DNA from: Paenibacillus sp. GP183
Lineage (GTDB): Bacteria; Bacillota; Bacilli; Paenibacillales; NBRC-103111
DNA length: 64,000 nucleotides
Direction of reading: 5' to 3'
Assembly: GCF_900104695.1 (NCBI RefSeq)
Contig: NZ_FNSW01000001.1
Location: 2,108,001 to 2,172,000 of the forward strand
Shown: in pieces, positions 8,103 to 16,900 of the stretch
Layout: each line of letters opens with the position of its first letter
Position numbering within the stretch: the first letter of the stretch is position 1
Program-made: the position numbers and the translations under genes
The notes under the pieces: generated by a model
What the model was told of the DNA's origin: nothing
The model's input: the letters and a program-made list of their open reading frames with translations, nothing else
Database searches by the model: none

Positions 8103-9056
8103 TTACTCGGCGAAAGCTTCATCCAACTGACGTACATGCTCTTCAGAGAGCTTCCAGCCGACTGATCCAACATTCTCATCCAGCTGCTCCAGCCGACTCA
8201 CTCCTATGATTGCCGAGGATACAGCCGGACGATGAATGATCCAGTTCAAGCTGACTTGTGCGGGAGTTTTCCCCAATTCGTCTGCTATGCCTTTCAACTG
8301 CTTGACTGCATCCTGAACCTTTCTCGCTTTTTCAGCGACTGCCGGCTCCATGTACCCACGACTTCCTTCAGGAATCACATTCTCGTACTTTCCAGAGAGG
8401 ATACCCCCGCCAATCGGGCTGTACAAAATCATGCCAACTCCCTGATCCACGCAGAGCGGCTGCAACTCCTTCTCCACGGCCCTGTTGATCAGGCTGTAAT
8501 TCGGCTGAACAGATACAAAGCTGGCGATCTTGTTGACATCGCTGACCCATAACGATTTGGCAAGGACCCATGCCGGAAAATTGGAACACCCAATATATCT
8601 CACTTTTCCCTGGTGAATCAAATCATCGTAAGCGCGAAGCGATTCCTCCATAGGTGTATCCCAATCTACGCCATGAGCCTGATATAGATCGATGTAGTCC
8701 GTTCCAAGGCGCCTAAGGCTGTCTTCCACTTCTCTCATTATATGTTGACGGGATTGCCCTTTGTCGTTCGGACCGCTCCCTACTTCTCCATGTACTTTCG
8801 TAGCTATGACAACCTTATTTCTCATTCCCTTGACCGCTCTGCCGAGAATTTCTTCAGCTTCGCCGCCCGTATACCGATTTGCATTGTCGATCAAATTGAT
8901 TCCTTTGTCTACGGCGGCATGAATAATCCGGATCGAATCCTCCGGGCTCACCTTACCCGGTTTTCCCCAACGCGGGGTCGCGCTTCCGAAATTCCAGCAG
9001 CCCAAGCTGATTCGCGACACCTTTAGGCCTGATTTTCCAAGCTTTACATATTCCAT
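8103..9056 (-). CDS. aldo/keto reductase
   Basis: A 317-residue NADPH-dependent TIM-barrel reductase. The catalytic tetrad residues are recognisable: Asp in LIDNANRYTGGEAEE (with Tyr), Lys in VVIATKVHGEV, and His in YQAHGVDWDTP. The NADP-binding region is IIGVSRLEQLDENV near the C-terminus. Members reduce aldehydes and ketoses or oxidise sugars. Third gene of the operon, 23 bases after its neighbour. Confidence 0.92.
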   Translation of the reverse strand: MEYVKLGKSGLKVSRISLGCWNFGSATPRWGKPGKVSPEDSIRIIHAAVDKGINLIDNANRYTGGEAEEILGRAVKGMRNKVVIATKVHGEVGSGPNDKGQSRQHIMREVEDSLRRLGTDYIDLYQAHGVDWDTPMEESLRAYDDLIHQGKVRYIGCSNFPAWVLAKSLWVSDVNKIASFVSVQPNYSLINRAVEKELQPLCVDQGVGMILYSPIGGGILSGKYENVIPEGSRGYMEPAVAEKARKVQDAVKQLKGIADELGKTPAQVSLNWIIHRPAVSSAIIGVSRLEQLDENVGSVGWKLSEEHVRQLDEAFAE

Positions 9057-9079
9057 AATATCCCTTCTCTCCTCAAGTT

Positions 9080-10030
9080 TTATTCGACAGCTATTTTACG
9101 AATTTCCTCAAGTGTAGCCTCATCCAAAGTCAGATCGATAGCCGGCAGTACGCTTAAGATGTGGCTCGGCTTGCGAACACCAACAAGAGCGCTGGTCAAA
9201 GCCGGGTGGGCGAGATCATATGCGATGGCAAGCTGAGGCATGGTAATGCTGTACCGGCTCGCGATATTTTTCAGCTTCTCAACGCGGTCAACGTTTTTCC
9301 TCAGACCCTCCCCGGTATGCGCAGCGTTGCGGGAGCGCCAATCGTCATCTGAGAATTTGGTGTCGTAAGTATAATTTCCCGACAGGAGACCTGAGGTTAA
9401 CGGGCTATAAGCAACGACGCCGATTCCTTTCTCCAAACAGAACGGCAGAATCTCCTTCTCAACGGCAGGCCGCAGAATCGAATATGGCGGCTGAAGAGAA
9501 TCAACGTGTCTTACGGAAAGCGACGCTTCCAATAACGAAACATTGTAATTGCTTACGCCTACATAACGTACTTTGCCATCTTGTACGAGCTTATCCATGG
9601 CGCGCATAGTCTCTTCCGCCGGAGCGTTCGCATCCGTATCCGGCCAGTGCATTTGATACAAATCGATATAATCAGTACCTAAACGACGCAGCGATGATTC
9701 AGCTTCACGAAGGATAGAGTCGTAGGTTCCGTTCTTTGAAATGTTTTTGTTCTCGTCCCAAACCAGACCGCATTTGGTCGCCAACACCACTTTGTCACGG
9801 TCGCTCTTCAATGCTTTCCCGATTACTTCCTCAGAATGACCCAGACCGTAGACGGCCGCAGTGTCAAAAAAGTTAATTCCGTTGTACAATGCAACGCGCA
9901 CGCTTTCGACTGACAGCTCATCGTCCTGGTTGCCCCAAGCGCTGGCCCAGCCTCCTCCCCCGATCGCCCAGGAGCCGAAGCCAATAACTGAAATCTCAGG
10001 ACCGTTCTTGCCAAGTTTACGATATTTCAT
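9080..10030 (-). CDS. aldo/keto reductase
   Basis: A 316-residue reductase starting at MKYRKLGKNG, with AGGAGG ten bases upstream; a 35-residue upstream extension is unsupported. Catalytic residues lie in FFDTAAVYGLGHSEE (Asp, Tyr), VVLATKCGL (Lys) and YQMHWPDTD (His). It shares the AKR subfamily layout of its two neighbours but is clearly diverged from them, so this is not a recent tandem duplication. Second gene of the operon. Confidence 0.92.
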   Translation of the reverse strand: MKYRKLGKNGPEISVIGFGSWAIGGGGWASAWGNQDDELSVESVRVALYNGINFFDTAAVYGLGHSEEVIGKALKSDRDKVVLATKCGLVWDENKNISKNGTYDSILREAESSLRRLGTDYIDLYQMHWPDTDANAPAEETMRAMDKLVQDGKVRYVGVSNYNVSLLEASLSVRHVDSLQPPYSILRPAVEKEILPFCLEKGIGVVAYSPLTSGLLSGNYTYDTKFSDDDWRSRNAAHTGEGLRKNVDRVEKLKNIASRYSITMPQLAIAYDLAHPALTSALVGVRKPSHILSVLPAIDLTLDEATLEEIRKIAVE

Positions 10031-10103
10031 GAGTATAATGCCTCCTAATTTTCCAAGTGCAGCTTGTTTATCTTTGTTTATTGTCCATGTTACAATAATG
10101 CCA

Positions 10104-11084
10104 TTACCATGCGTAAGCTTGCGGAGCCTCGCCACCTGGGCCTGGGAAAATTTCGTCCAGACGTTTCATAACTTCTTCCGTCAGGTTGATATCGACTACC
10201 CGCAGTGTATTCAGGAATTGCTCCAGCGTCCTCGGTCCGATAATCGGTGCCGTCATGGCTGGATGCATCAGAGTCCAAGCCAGTGCGACATTCGCTTCGC
10301 TTTCGCCGACTTCCCGGCAGAGCTTGCCGAACTGTTCCAGCTTATCACGGTTCGCTTCCACCCGTTCCTGGGAACGCGTGCTTCTCGAGCCACCCGACGC
10401 CTTCAACGCATTCCCTCCGAGCAAGCCGCCGTCCAGTGGACTCCAAGCGATGACGCCGATCCCATGTTCTTCAGCGGCAGGAAGCACTTCCAATTCGGGC
10501 AATCTGCAGAGCAGGCTGTATTTATGCTGTTCGGAAACGAGTCCCAAAGTATGTCGCGCTTTTGCTTCATATTGGGCTTTTACCAAATCTCTTCCGGCAA
10601 AATTACTGGAACCCACGTATCCGATTTTCCCCTGATTCACATAGACCTGAAAAGCCTCCCAAAGCTCATCCCAGGTTACATTGCGATCGACATGATGCAT
10701 TTGATACAGTTCAATATGATCCGTTTGCAAACGGCGAAGCGATTCTTCCAAGTGGCGGCGAATTTTATAAGCGGACAATCCGCGCGATTGATTAGGGCCA
10801 TCTAGTGGATTTTCCATGTCGCCATACACTTTGGTGGCTAAAACCACCTTTTCCCTGCGACCGCCGCCCTGTGCAAACCAGCGCCCGATGATTCCCTCGG
10901 TTCTTCCTCTGTTTCCCTGCCCTCCGTAAACGTTTGCAGTATCAAAAAAGTTGACTCCGGCGTCCAAAGCAGCGTCCATAATTCGAAACGATTCCTTCTC
11001 ATCCGTTTCAGGCCCAAAATTCATAGTTCCCAAACATAATTTGCTGACCTTTAAACCGGACTTTCCCAGGTAGGCATATTTCAT
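10104..11084 (-). CDS. aldo/keto reductase, first gene of oxidoreductase operon
   Basis: A 326-residue reductase with ATG preceded by GGAGGAGATAGACA. Motifs are FFDTANVYGGQGNRGRTE (Asp, Tyr), VVLATKVYGD (Lys), YQMHHVDRN (His) and the C-terminal cofactor loop PIIGPRTLEQFLN. It begins a run of five consecutive oxidoreductase genes on the minus strand with spacings of 21-78 bases. The gap to the divergent M42 gene should hold the operon promoter; no clear operator was recognised. Confidence 0.92.
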   Translation of the reverse strand: MKYAYLGKSGLKVSKLCLGTMNFGPETDEKESFRIMDAALDAGVNFFDTANVYGGQGNRGRTEGIIGRWFAQGGGRREKVVLATKVYGDMENPLDGPNQSRGLSAYKIRRHLEESLRRLQTDHIELYQMHHVDRNVTWDELWEAFQVYVNQGKIGYVGSSNFAGRDLVKAQYEAKARHTLGLVSEQHKYSLLCRLPELEVLPAAEEHGIGVIAWSPLDGGLLGGNALKASGGSRSTRSQERVEANRDKLEQFGKLCREVGESEANVALAWTLMHPAMTAPIIGPRTLEQFLNTLRVVDINLTEEVMKRLDEIFPGPGGEAPQAYAW

Positions 11085-11319
11085 TGTCTATCTCCTCCAT
11101 ATATTTAAATTTTTTGTCTTACTTCGTTCCATTCCTTGTCTGCGAGAAAGTTTCACACTGTCTAGTCCTTACTTTTCAATTATAGATAATCATTACGGTC
11201 ATGAGAAGGAGTGAATAAATTTAAACTAAGTTACTTGAAGTTAACTGTTGATTTTTGATTACTCAAAATCCGGAAAAGTGCTATATTTAAGAAAATAATT
11301 CAATTCAATGGAGGAAACT

Positions 11320-12393
11320 ATGTTTAAAGATCATTTTTACAATAGTTTAAAAGAACTTGCGGAAATTCCTGGAAGCCCCGGAAGAGAACAGACTATCGTT
11401 AAACGTATTGTCGAGTTGATTAAGCCATATGCTGATCATGTTGAAATCGATCATATGGGGAACATCTATGCTGTGTTAGAGGGACAAAAATCAGGTCCTA
11501 CCATTATGGTTTCTGCTCATTCTGATGAAATTGGGTGCATGGTTAGTGCAATAGACGAAAAAGGCTTTTTACGAATGGAACGAACAGGTGGAATGCTGGA
11601 ATCATTATTAGTTGCCAGAAAGGTTAATGTAAATGGTCATTTTGGTGTAGTTGGCGTAAAGGCCGGTCATTTACAGACTGCCGAAGAAAAAACAAGGATA
11701 CCGAAAATGGAAAACCTTTATGTTGATGTAGGGGCAAAATCTAGAGAAGAAGTGCTTGCAATGGGCATCGATATTGGTGACTCCATAACCTATATTAGTG
11801 ATCTTGAGCGGTTTTCAAATCAAGATTTAATATGCGGTAAGGCAATTGATAATCGAAGTTGTTGTGTTTTATTGATAGAACTTTTTAAAAAGTTACAAGA
11901 TAAAGAGTTTAGCGGAACTTTAGTCGGCTTAATAGCCGTTCAAGAGGAAGTAGGGCTCAGAGGTGCGACAATTGCAAGCTACAAAATAAATCCAAAATAT
12001 GCCATTGTTTTAGATACGATAGCTTGTACGGATACACCAGATGGTAATCATTATCCTATAGGAATTGGAAAAGGGCCGGTAATGCCGCTTTTGTCTGGTG
12101 GAGGGGCAAGAGGAAATATAATGGCCCAACAAATGAAGGAGCTAATTATTTCCTTCGCCAATCAATTAAACATTCCCTATCAGCTATCGGTTATGCCAAA
12201 TGGTACATCTGATATATCTGCAATACATTTAGTAAAAGAAGGAATTCTTGCTGGCGCGCTTACCTTTCCGCGTAGATACTCTCATTCTCCAGTAGAAGTG
12301 GCTGATTTATCAGACTTTGAAAATGGTTTCCTTTTATTAGAGGAGATGATTAGAAATATTGATAGATGGGGAAGTTTGAGTTTTTTAAAATGA
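11320..12393 (+). CDS. M42 family metallopeptidase (glutamyl-aminopeptidase-like)
   Basis: The start at 11320 follows GGAGGAAACT; an upstream in-frame ATG overlaps that ribosome site. The 357-residue cytoplasmic enzyme removes N-terminal residues from peptides using two metal ions. Ligand motifs are all present: His in VSAHSDEIG, Asp in GKAIDNRSC, Glu pair in AVQEEVGLRG, Asp in VLDTIACTD and His in YSHSPVEV. These five match the M42 family. It is monocistronic, ending at a strong terminator. Confidence 0.93.
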   Translation: MFKDHFYNSLKELAEIPGSPGREQTIVKRIVELIKPYADHVEIDHMGNIYAVLEGQKSGPTIMVSAHSDEIGCMVSAIDEKGFLRMERTGGMLESLLVARKVNVNGHFGVVGVKAGHLQTAEEKTRIPKMENLYVDVGAKSREEVLAMGIDIGDSITYISDLERFSNQDLICGKAIDNRSCCVLLIELFKKLQDKEFSGTLVGLIAVQEEVGLRGATIASYKINPKYAIVLDTIACTDTPDGNHYPIGIGKGPVMPLLSGGGARGNIMAQQMKELIISFANQLNIPYQLSVMPNGTSDISAIHLVKEGILAGALTFPRRYSHSPVEVADLSDFENGFLLLEEMIRNIDRWGSLSFLK

Positions 12394-12426
12394 ATGGCAG
12401 ATAATGAAATATAAATTGCGATAATC

Positions 12427-12478
12427 TATAAAGTTACGGCGGCTGTTCACAAATGTGAACAGCCACCGCAACTTTATA
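12427..12478. terminator. convergent bidirectional terminator
   Basis: A long stem with few mismatches: TATAAAGTT...GGCTGTTCAC pairs with GTGAACAGCC...AACTTTATA around AAAT. It separates the M42 gene from the convergent alginate-lyase gene. Confidence 0.92.
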
Positions 12479-12480
12479 GG

Positions 12481-14136
12481 CTAATTATTATTCGGCGAAA
12501 AGGAGCTTGTCGCGATTCGTTCCACTCCTTTAGCGTCTCCAAGGATATAATTTGTTGCTTTCAGGACGTTTATGGATTCATCTTGCTTGGAAGCCATCGC
12601 AATAAATCTAGCGAATAGCGGATCCGGTTTGGTTCCTTCTATATCCTTAAGCTCCCACTGTTTGATCCCTGTTACATAGGGCAGAGCGAAGAGAATCGCC
12701 CTTTTGAGGCTTCTGCCGTCAGTACTGGTGTAGTCCCACAAATTGTTCCCAACTTGTTCGCCGACCCGAGCGAGTGAAATAAAAGCCTCCAGGTTGAATA
12801 CGGTGTAATGCAACGATTTTGTTCTCTGCAATTCCAATGGCATCGTTCCATCAGGCTCAATTTGCGAATCGATCCGTTTCTTCTTGGCTTCTTCCACAAT
12901 AAGTTTGGCAAGGTCGTTCTGACCGACAAACCATGCGTATGCAGCCGTTTGTGCGTCGTACCAAACTCCGTGGTTGTTGGCAGCCATTCCTTCCACCTGG
13001 CCCGGTTTACTTGTCTGCATCCATTTCAGGTAATCGGAAAACCATGCTTTCATCCCCTGGTCGTCGGCAGTCGTCCATGATTCGGAACTCTCTAATATAT
13101 GAACACTGTCAACGACTGAAATGAGACGATAACCATCTATGATGCCCGTCGGGGTTCCATCCGATTTGCCAGGAATGCCTTGGGCATAATTCATATGGGG
13201 GTTCATCTTTGTACTGTCGTCCAAGAACCATGCCCGGAGGTATTTCGAAGCGGCTGAGGCATAAGTTTCTTTGCCGGTAAGTATGTAGGCTAGGCTTAAT
13301 TGATCCACTGCGGTGATCATGCGGCTCATACGATCCGCATCGTATTTACTCGGGTCGTCCTTTTCCGGATTAATCTGGCCGTCTTTTCTGATATATGGCT
13401 TCCCGTCCGTCTTCGACGAATCCGGCCAGTAGTAAATGGCCATGCTGACGAAATCATGCGGGCTTGCTCCCGAAATAAGCACGCTTTTGTCCGTTACCGC
13501 AGGCGGCTTTTCTTTTTCGTATTTAGCCGCTGAATTTAGAACAGCCTTCAAACTGGACGAGAGGTTTGACGGTATGGAGTTCCTATAGGCGGCAAGCTGA
13601 AATTGGTCGTACCAAAGCAATGCCGCACCAGCTTTTTTGGATTCATCGGTACGCGATTGGATGGTGATCCGTTTCGTTACGGCATCCCAATCGATTTTTT
13701 GATTTAGGGCTTCGCCTACAAAACGAAGCGGTACCATTGTAAAGCCATTGATAATTTTTGCTGGCGCGTCTAGATCCACCTTGTTTCCGCTCACAGAAGC
13801 CGCCTTGGAATTTATAGAAAGAGCAATTGTTTTGCCATTCAAAGTAAGAGTAACACTTTGATCTTCACCGTACCAATCCACCTTAGCCCCCAAAGCTTCG
13901 CCTAGAAATCGGAATGGAACCAGGGTATAATCTCCGTCCAAGACAGGCGGAGCCTCAAGTGTCTTTTTATTGCCGTTAATGAAAACGTCCGCTTTCCCTA
14001 GCGTCAAAACGATCGAATTCGTCATCCCTTTGCCTGCAGTTATGTCGTTACTGTCGGCAAACGCACATGGTATGGATAACATAAATGCCAATAGCAAACA
14101 AAAAATAATTCTATAACTTAATTTGTTCCATGACAT
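12481..14136 (-). CDS. secreted alginate-lyase-family (PL5-type) protein with stalk domains
   Basis: A 551-residue exported protein. A signal peptide covers about residues 1-27 (LLLAFMLSIPCAFA). Residues about 35-165 hold two copper-amine-oxidase-N repeats, each ending TLVPFRFLGEALG or TMVPLRFVGEALN, known in Paenibacillus as cell-wall-associated stalks. Residues about 180-530 resemble alginate lyase (PF05426): DPSKYDADRMSRM, NNHGVWYDAQT and RTKSLHYTVFNLEA, where PL5-like enzymes place catalytic Asn, His and Tyr. It would cleave a uronate polysaccharide outside the cell. It overlaps the GNAT stop by 19 bases. Confidence 0.85.
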   Translation of the reverse strand: MSWNKLSYRIIFCLLLAFMLSIPCAFADSNDITAGKGMTNSIVLTLGKADVFINGNKKTLEAPPVLDGDYTLVPFRFLGEALGAKVDWYGEDQSVTLTLNGKTIALSINSKAASVSGNKVDLDAPAKIINGFTMVPLRFVGEALNQKIDWDAVTKRITIQSRTDESKKAGAALLWYDQFQLAAYRNSIPSNLSSSLKAVLNSAAKYEKEKPPAVTDKSVLISGASPHDFVSMAIYYWPDSSKTDGKPYIRKDGQINPEKDDPSKYDADRMSRMITAVDQLSLAYILTGKETYASAASKYLRAWFLDDSTKMNPHMNYAQGIPGKSDGTPTGIIDGYRLISVVDSVHILESSESWTTADDQGMKAWFSDYLKWMQTSKPGQVEGMAANNHGVWYDAQTAAYAWFVGQNDLAKLIVEEAKKKRIDSQIEPDGTMPLELQRTKSLHYTVFNLEAFISLARVGEQVGNNLWDYTSTDGRSLKRAILFALPYVTGIKQWELKDIEGTKPDPLFARFIAMASKQDESINVLKATNYILGDAKGVERIATSSFSPNNN

Positions 14137-14594
14137 ATAAACCCTCCGCTGTCTGATAACTTCTTCACTGGATGCATAAGTTTGCCGTGTTCATACAAAC
14201 GCTCCATCACTATATAATCTTTCCCGCTTTTACTAAAAGTGTTTTCTGTTTTACAAAAACCAAATTTCTCATAAAAAGATGCTTTCTCTTTTCTGGAATT
14301 ACAATATATCCGCTTCACACCTGCACGTTCTGCTTCCTCTAATACATATATTAGCAGCTTGCTTCCGTAGCCCTTGTTTTGATGAGAAGTTAATGTAGCA
14401 AATTTTCGGAACTGCGCTTCTGCCCCATGTACGAAAAGAGACAGCACTGAAATCAGTTGCTCCTCTTCAAAAAGGCCAAAGTGAGTTCCTTCGTTATCAT
14501 CTTTTAGCTTAACATAATCGAAATCCTCTTCGGGCCACATTACCATATGACGCAGCTGCCATGCTTGTTCTTTCTGTATGAACCTAATATCCAA
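14118..14594 (-). CDS. GNAT family N-acetyltransferase
   Basis: The preferred start is TTG at 14594 behind GGAGG, giving 158 residues; an earlier in-frame ATG lacks a ribosome site. The acetyl-CoA loop is HQNKGYGSKLL (Q/RxxGxG/A) and the C-terminal half has ASFYEKFGFCKT, both typical. The gene end overlaps the start of the alginate-lyase gene in the same direction, implying translational coupling. The substrate is unknown. Confidence 0.86.
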   Translation of the reverse strand: MDIRFIQKEQAWQLRHMVMWPEEDFDYVKLKDDNEGTHFGLFEEEQLISVLSLFVHGAEAQFRKFATLTSHQNKGYGSKLLIYVLEEAERAGVKRIYCNSRKEKASFYEKFGFCKTENTFSKSGKDYIVMERLYEHGKLMHPVKKLSDSGGFICHGTN

Positions 14595-14736
14595 AGTTGA
14601 GTAACCTCCATCCAGAGATTTCGTTTCCGATACTGTAGCACACACATTATATCATGCTTGCGGAACTACAAAACTATTGTCCTTTAAAAGTCTGCTAAAC
14701 TCGTTGGAATAATTCCCAATGATTCCTACATTTACA

Positions 14737-15153
14737 TTAATAAGCTTTTAGTGCATCTACGATTTTATTTTTGGTTTTACCCAGATGTTTTTCCGCCCCA
14801 AGTGGGAATAGCGGAACACTCCAAGAGAATCCATCCCCTTTAAATCTTGGAATGATATGCATATGGTAATGCGTTAAGTCATTAAATACCCCGCCATTCT
14901 GGCATACAGAAATTCCGTCTGCGTTGTACAATTCCTTTAATAACTTTGATATTTTGATTGAAGCATCCATGACAGCATGGGCCGTGTCCCTATCCATTTC
15001 TTCAATATCCCAATAATGTTTTTTAGGAAGAATAAGAGTATGTCCTTCATTAAATGGAGCGATATCAAGAACACAGGTTATCAGTTCAGTTTCGAATATA
15101 ATATTTAAGTTAGGCTCAATACCATTAGAGATTCGACAACCAAGGCAATCCAT
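14737..15153 (-). CDS. HIT family protein
   Basis: A 138-residue histidine-triad nucleotide-binding protein, which hydrolyses purine nucleotide phosphoramidates or dinucleotides. The triad HYHMHIIPRF is intact near residue 100, and the N-terminal CLGC could be half of the zinc site seen in several HIT proteins. LPKKHYWDIEEM is typical of the family. It is a single gene next to a copy of the dispersed repeat. Confidence 0.9.
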   Translation of the reverse strand: MDCLGCRISNGIEPNLNIIFETELITCVLDIAPFNEGHTLILPKKHYWDIEEMDRDTAHAVMDASIKISKLLKELYNADGISVCQNGGVFNDLTHYHMHIIPRFKGDGFSWSVPLFPLGAEKHLGKTKNKIVDALKAY

Positions 15154-15203
15154 TCATATCACTCCATTCAAACCATTTTTAAACAATTTTTTATTAATAT
15201 TAT

Positions 15204-15290
15204 CCTGACTGTTTAGCGGAACAGGCTACCGTGATTAAATCTGCGGTAGCCTACTGTGGAATTATATTAAGCTATCGTTTCTCGTTACCG
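15204..15290. repeat. dispersed hairpin repeat, sub-type A copy 1
   Basis: A module of two degenerate CGTTAG-type motifs (CTGACTGTTTAGCGG and CGTTTCTCGTTACCGG) around a perfect stem AGGCTACCG / CGGTAGCCT at 15223-15231 and 15244-15252. It is closely similar along its length to the copy at 61155-61240, so the two belong to one mobile or dispersed family. Confidence 0.85.
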
Positions 15291-15403
15291 GAAAAAGCGC
15301 CTCCGGATTACGGAGTCCGCGTGCGGAAGAAAGATTGGCTGCGCCGTTCTAAGAGGCAGTATTTGTCGCTGGCGGTGCAACAGTTTGAACGGAATGTCGA
15401 AGA

Positions 15404-16600
15404 TTATTTCGCGAGGCTCTCGAAGGTGACCGGATAATTTTTCAACCCGAATACGAACGAGCTCTGAATCGGTACGATCTCCCGACCGGGCACCAGCTTG
15501 ATATCATGGCAAATTTGCAGAAGCGTCTCGATCGCAATGTGTCCCTCCAGGCGGGCTAAAGGCGCTCCTAGACAGAAATGGATGCCGAAACCGAACGACA
15601 TGTGCGGATTCGGTTTGCGCAGCTTATGAAACGCGTCTGGGTCAGTGAATTTGGTTTCATCCCTGTTTGCAGCGCCAACCCAAGTGATCACCTGATCGCC
15701 CTTGTGGATCAGGCTGCCACCGATTTGCACATCCTCCGTAGCCACGCGGCCAATGGAGACAATAGGTGGATAATAACGCAGCACCTCTTCGATGAAGGTC
15801 GGAATGACACCGGGATCTTGGGCCAACTCTGCCTGTAGCTGTGGCTGCTCCGTCAGGACACGAAAGCTGTTTGTAATCAAATTTGTCGTCGTTTCGTTAC
15901 CGGCTGCGAGAAGCAGAATGCAGAAATTGACGATTTCCTGTTCGCTCAGCTTCTCTCCTTCGATTTCAGCTTGCATCAGCGCAGAGATGAGATCGTCTTT
16001 CGGCTCGCTTGCTCGCTCCTTCAGAATCCCCTGAAAATAGTCCGTCAGCTCCTTGACCGTCTTCATCCTCTTCTGCGAGATCTGTGCGAATGCTTCGTCA
16101 CTCAGGTCTTCCGCACTTTCCACGAGCACATCAGACCACTGTTTGAAATGCTGCCTGTCAGACGAAGGCACGCCGAGCAATTCCGCAATAACGATGACGG
16201 GAAGCGGTGTAGCAAAGTCGTGGACAACATCCATGTCGGCGCCTGTCGCTTGCGACAGCAAGTCTTTGGCAATATCACGAATCCGCGGGGCAAGTTCTTG
16301 GATCGCTCTTGGCGTAAATGCTTTATTGACCAAGTCGCGCAATTGGTGATGCTTGGGTGGATCTATGAACAGGAGGTTTTGGTTGGCGAATGCTCCCCGG
16401 GCGGAGGAGAACGTTTTGGGATCCTTGAGGATGCGATGCACATCTTCATACAGAAATACATCCCAGCAGCTGCGATTCTCATCAAACCGTACCGGTCTTT
16501 CACGTCTCAGCTGGCTCAATATGCCGAACGGGTTCAGGCCGTTCTCCGGCGTTTCCAGTTCGGTCATCCGCAGCATATTGGCAAACTTGGGTCCTTTCAT
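15404..16600 (-). CDS. cytochrome P450 (CYP109-like)
   Basis: A 398-residue soluble bacterial monooxygenase. The I-helix oxygen-activating motif is LLAAGNETTTN, the ExxR motif is EEVLRYYPP and the haem-ligand loop is FGFGIHFCLGAPLARLE, near residue 350. The absence of a membrane anchor and the overall pattern fit CYP109/YjiB-type enzymes, which hydroxylate fatty acids, steroids or terpenoids with separate ferredoxin partners. None is encoded nearby. AAAGGAGG precedes two in-frame ATGs; the second gives better spacing. Confidence 0.93.
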   Translation of the reverse strand: MKGPKFANMLRMTELETPENGLNPFGILSQLRRERPVRFDENRSCWDVFLYEDVHRILKDPKTFSSARGAFANQNLLFIDPPKHHQLRDLVNKAFTPRAIQELAPRIRDIAKDLLSQATGADMDVVHDFATPLPVIVIAELLGVPSSDRQHFKQWSDVLVESAEDLSDEAFAQISQKRMKTVKELTDYFQGILKERASEPKDDLISALMQAEIEGEKLSEQEIVNFCILLLAAGNETTTNLITNSFRVLTEQPQLQAELAQDPGVIPTFIEEVLRYYPPIVSIGRVATEDVQIGGSLIHKGDQVITWVGAANRDETKFTDPDAFHKLRKPNPHMSFGFGIHFCLGAPLARLEGHIAIETLLQICHDIKLVPGREIVPIQSSFVFGLKNYPVTFESLAK

Positions 16601-16860
16601 AATCATTTCCTCCTTTGGTTGAAATTCCTATACTAGTATCCGGTATTCATGCTTTCTTATTCATGCTGATGTTGAAGGTTAGATAGGATTCCCTTACAGG
16701 TTAATTATATAAATGCCAAATGATAATGTACAATATATTGCAACAGTTACTATGCACCCAATATCTACTAAGAAATCGTGTGACTTGGTCATTTTTTTCA
16801 AGATAACTAGAACATGTCGGATTTAAGTAACCGAATAGTTTAAGCAGCTTCACTAATCAT

Positions 16861-16897
16861 AAAAGCCCGCCAACAATTTAGGAGTCGGCGGGCTTAG
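16861..16897 (-). terminator. rho-independent terminator
   Basis: AAGCCCGCC and GGCGGGCTT form a nine-base GC-rich stem right after the stop of the stalk-domain protein. The minus strand continues with a T-run (GGCTTTTATG). Confidence 0.88.
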
Positions 16898-16900
16898 GTA

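Noticed and set aside
9861-10805. Long plus-strand frame opposite the aldo/keto reductases
   Set aside because: It is antisense to two well-supported enzymes and its Pro/Ser/Arg-rich product is typical of a shadow frame.
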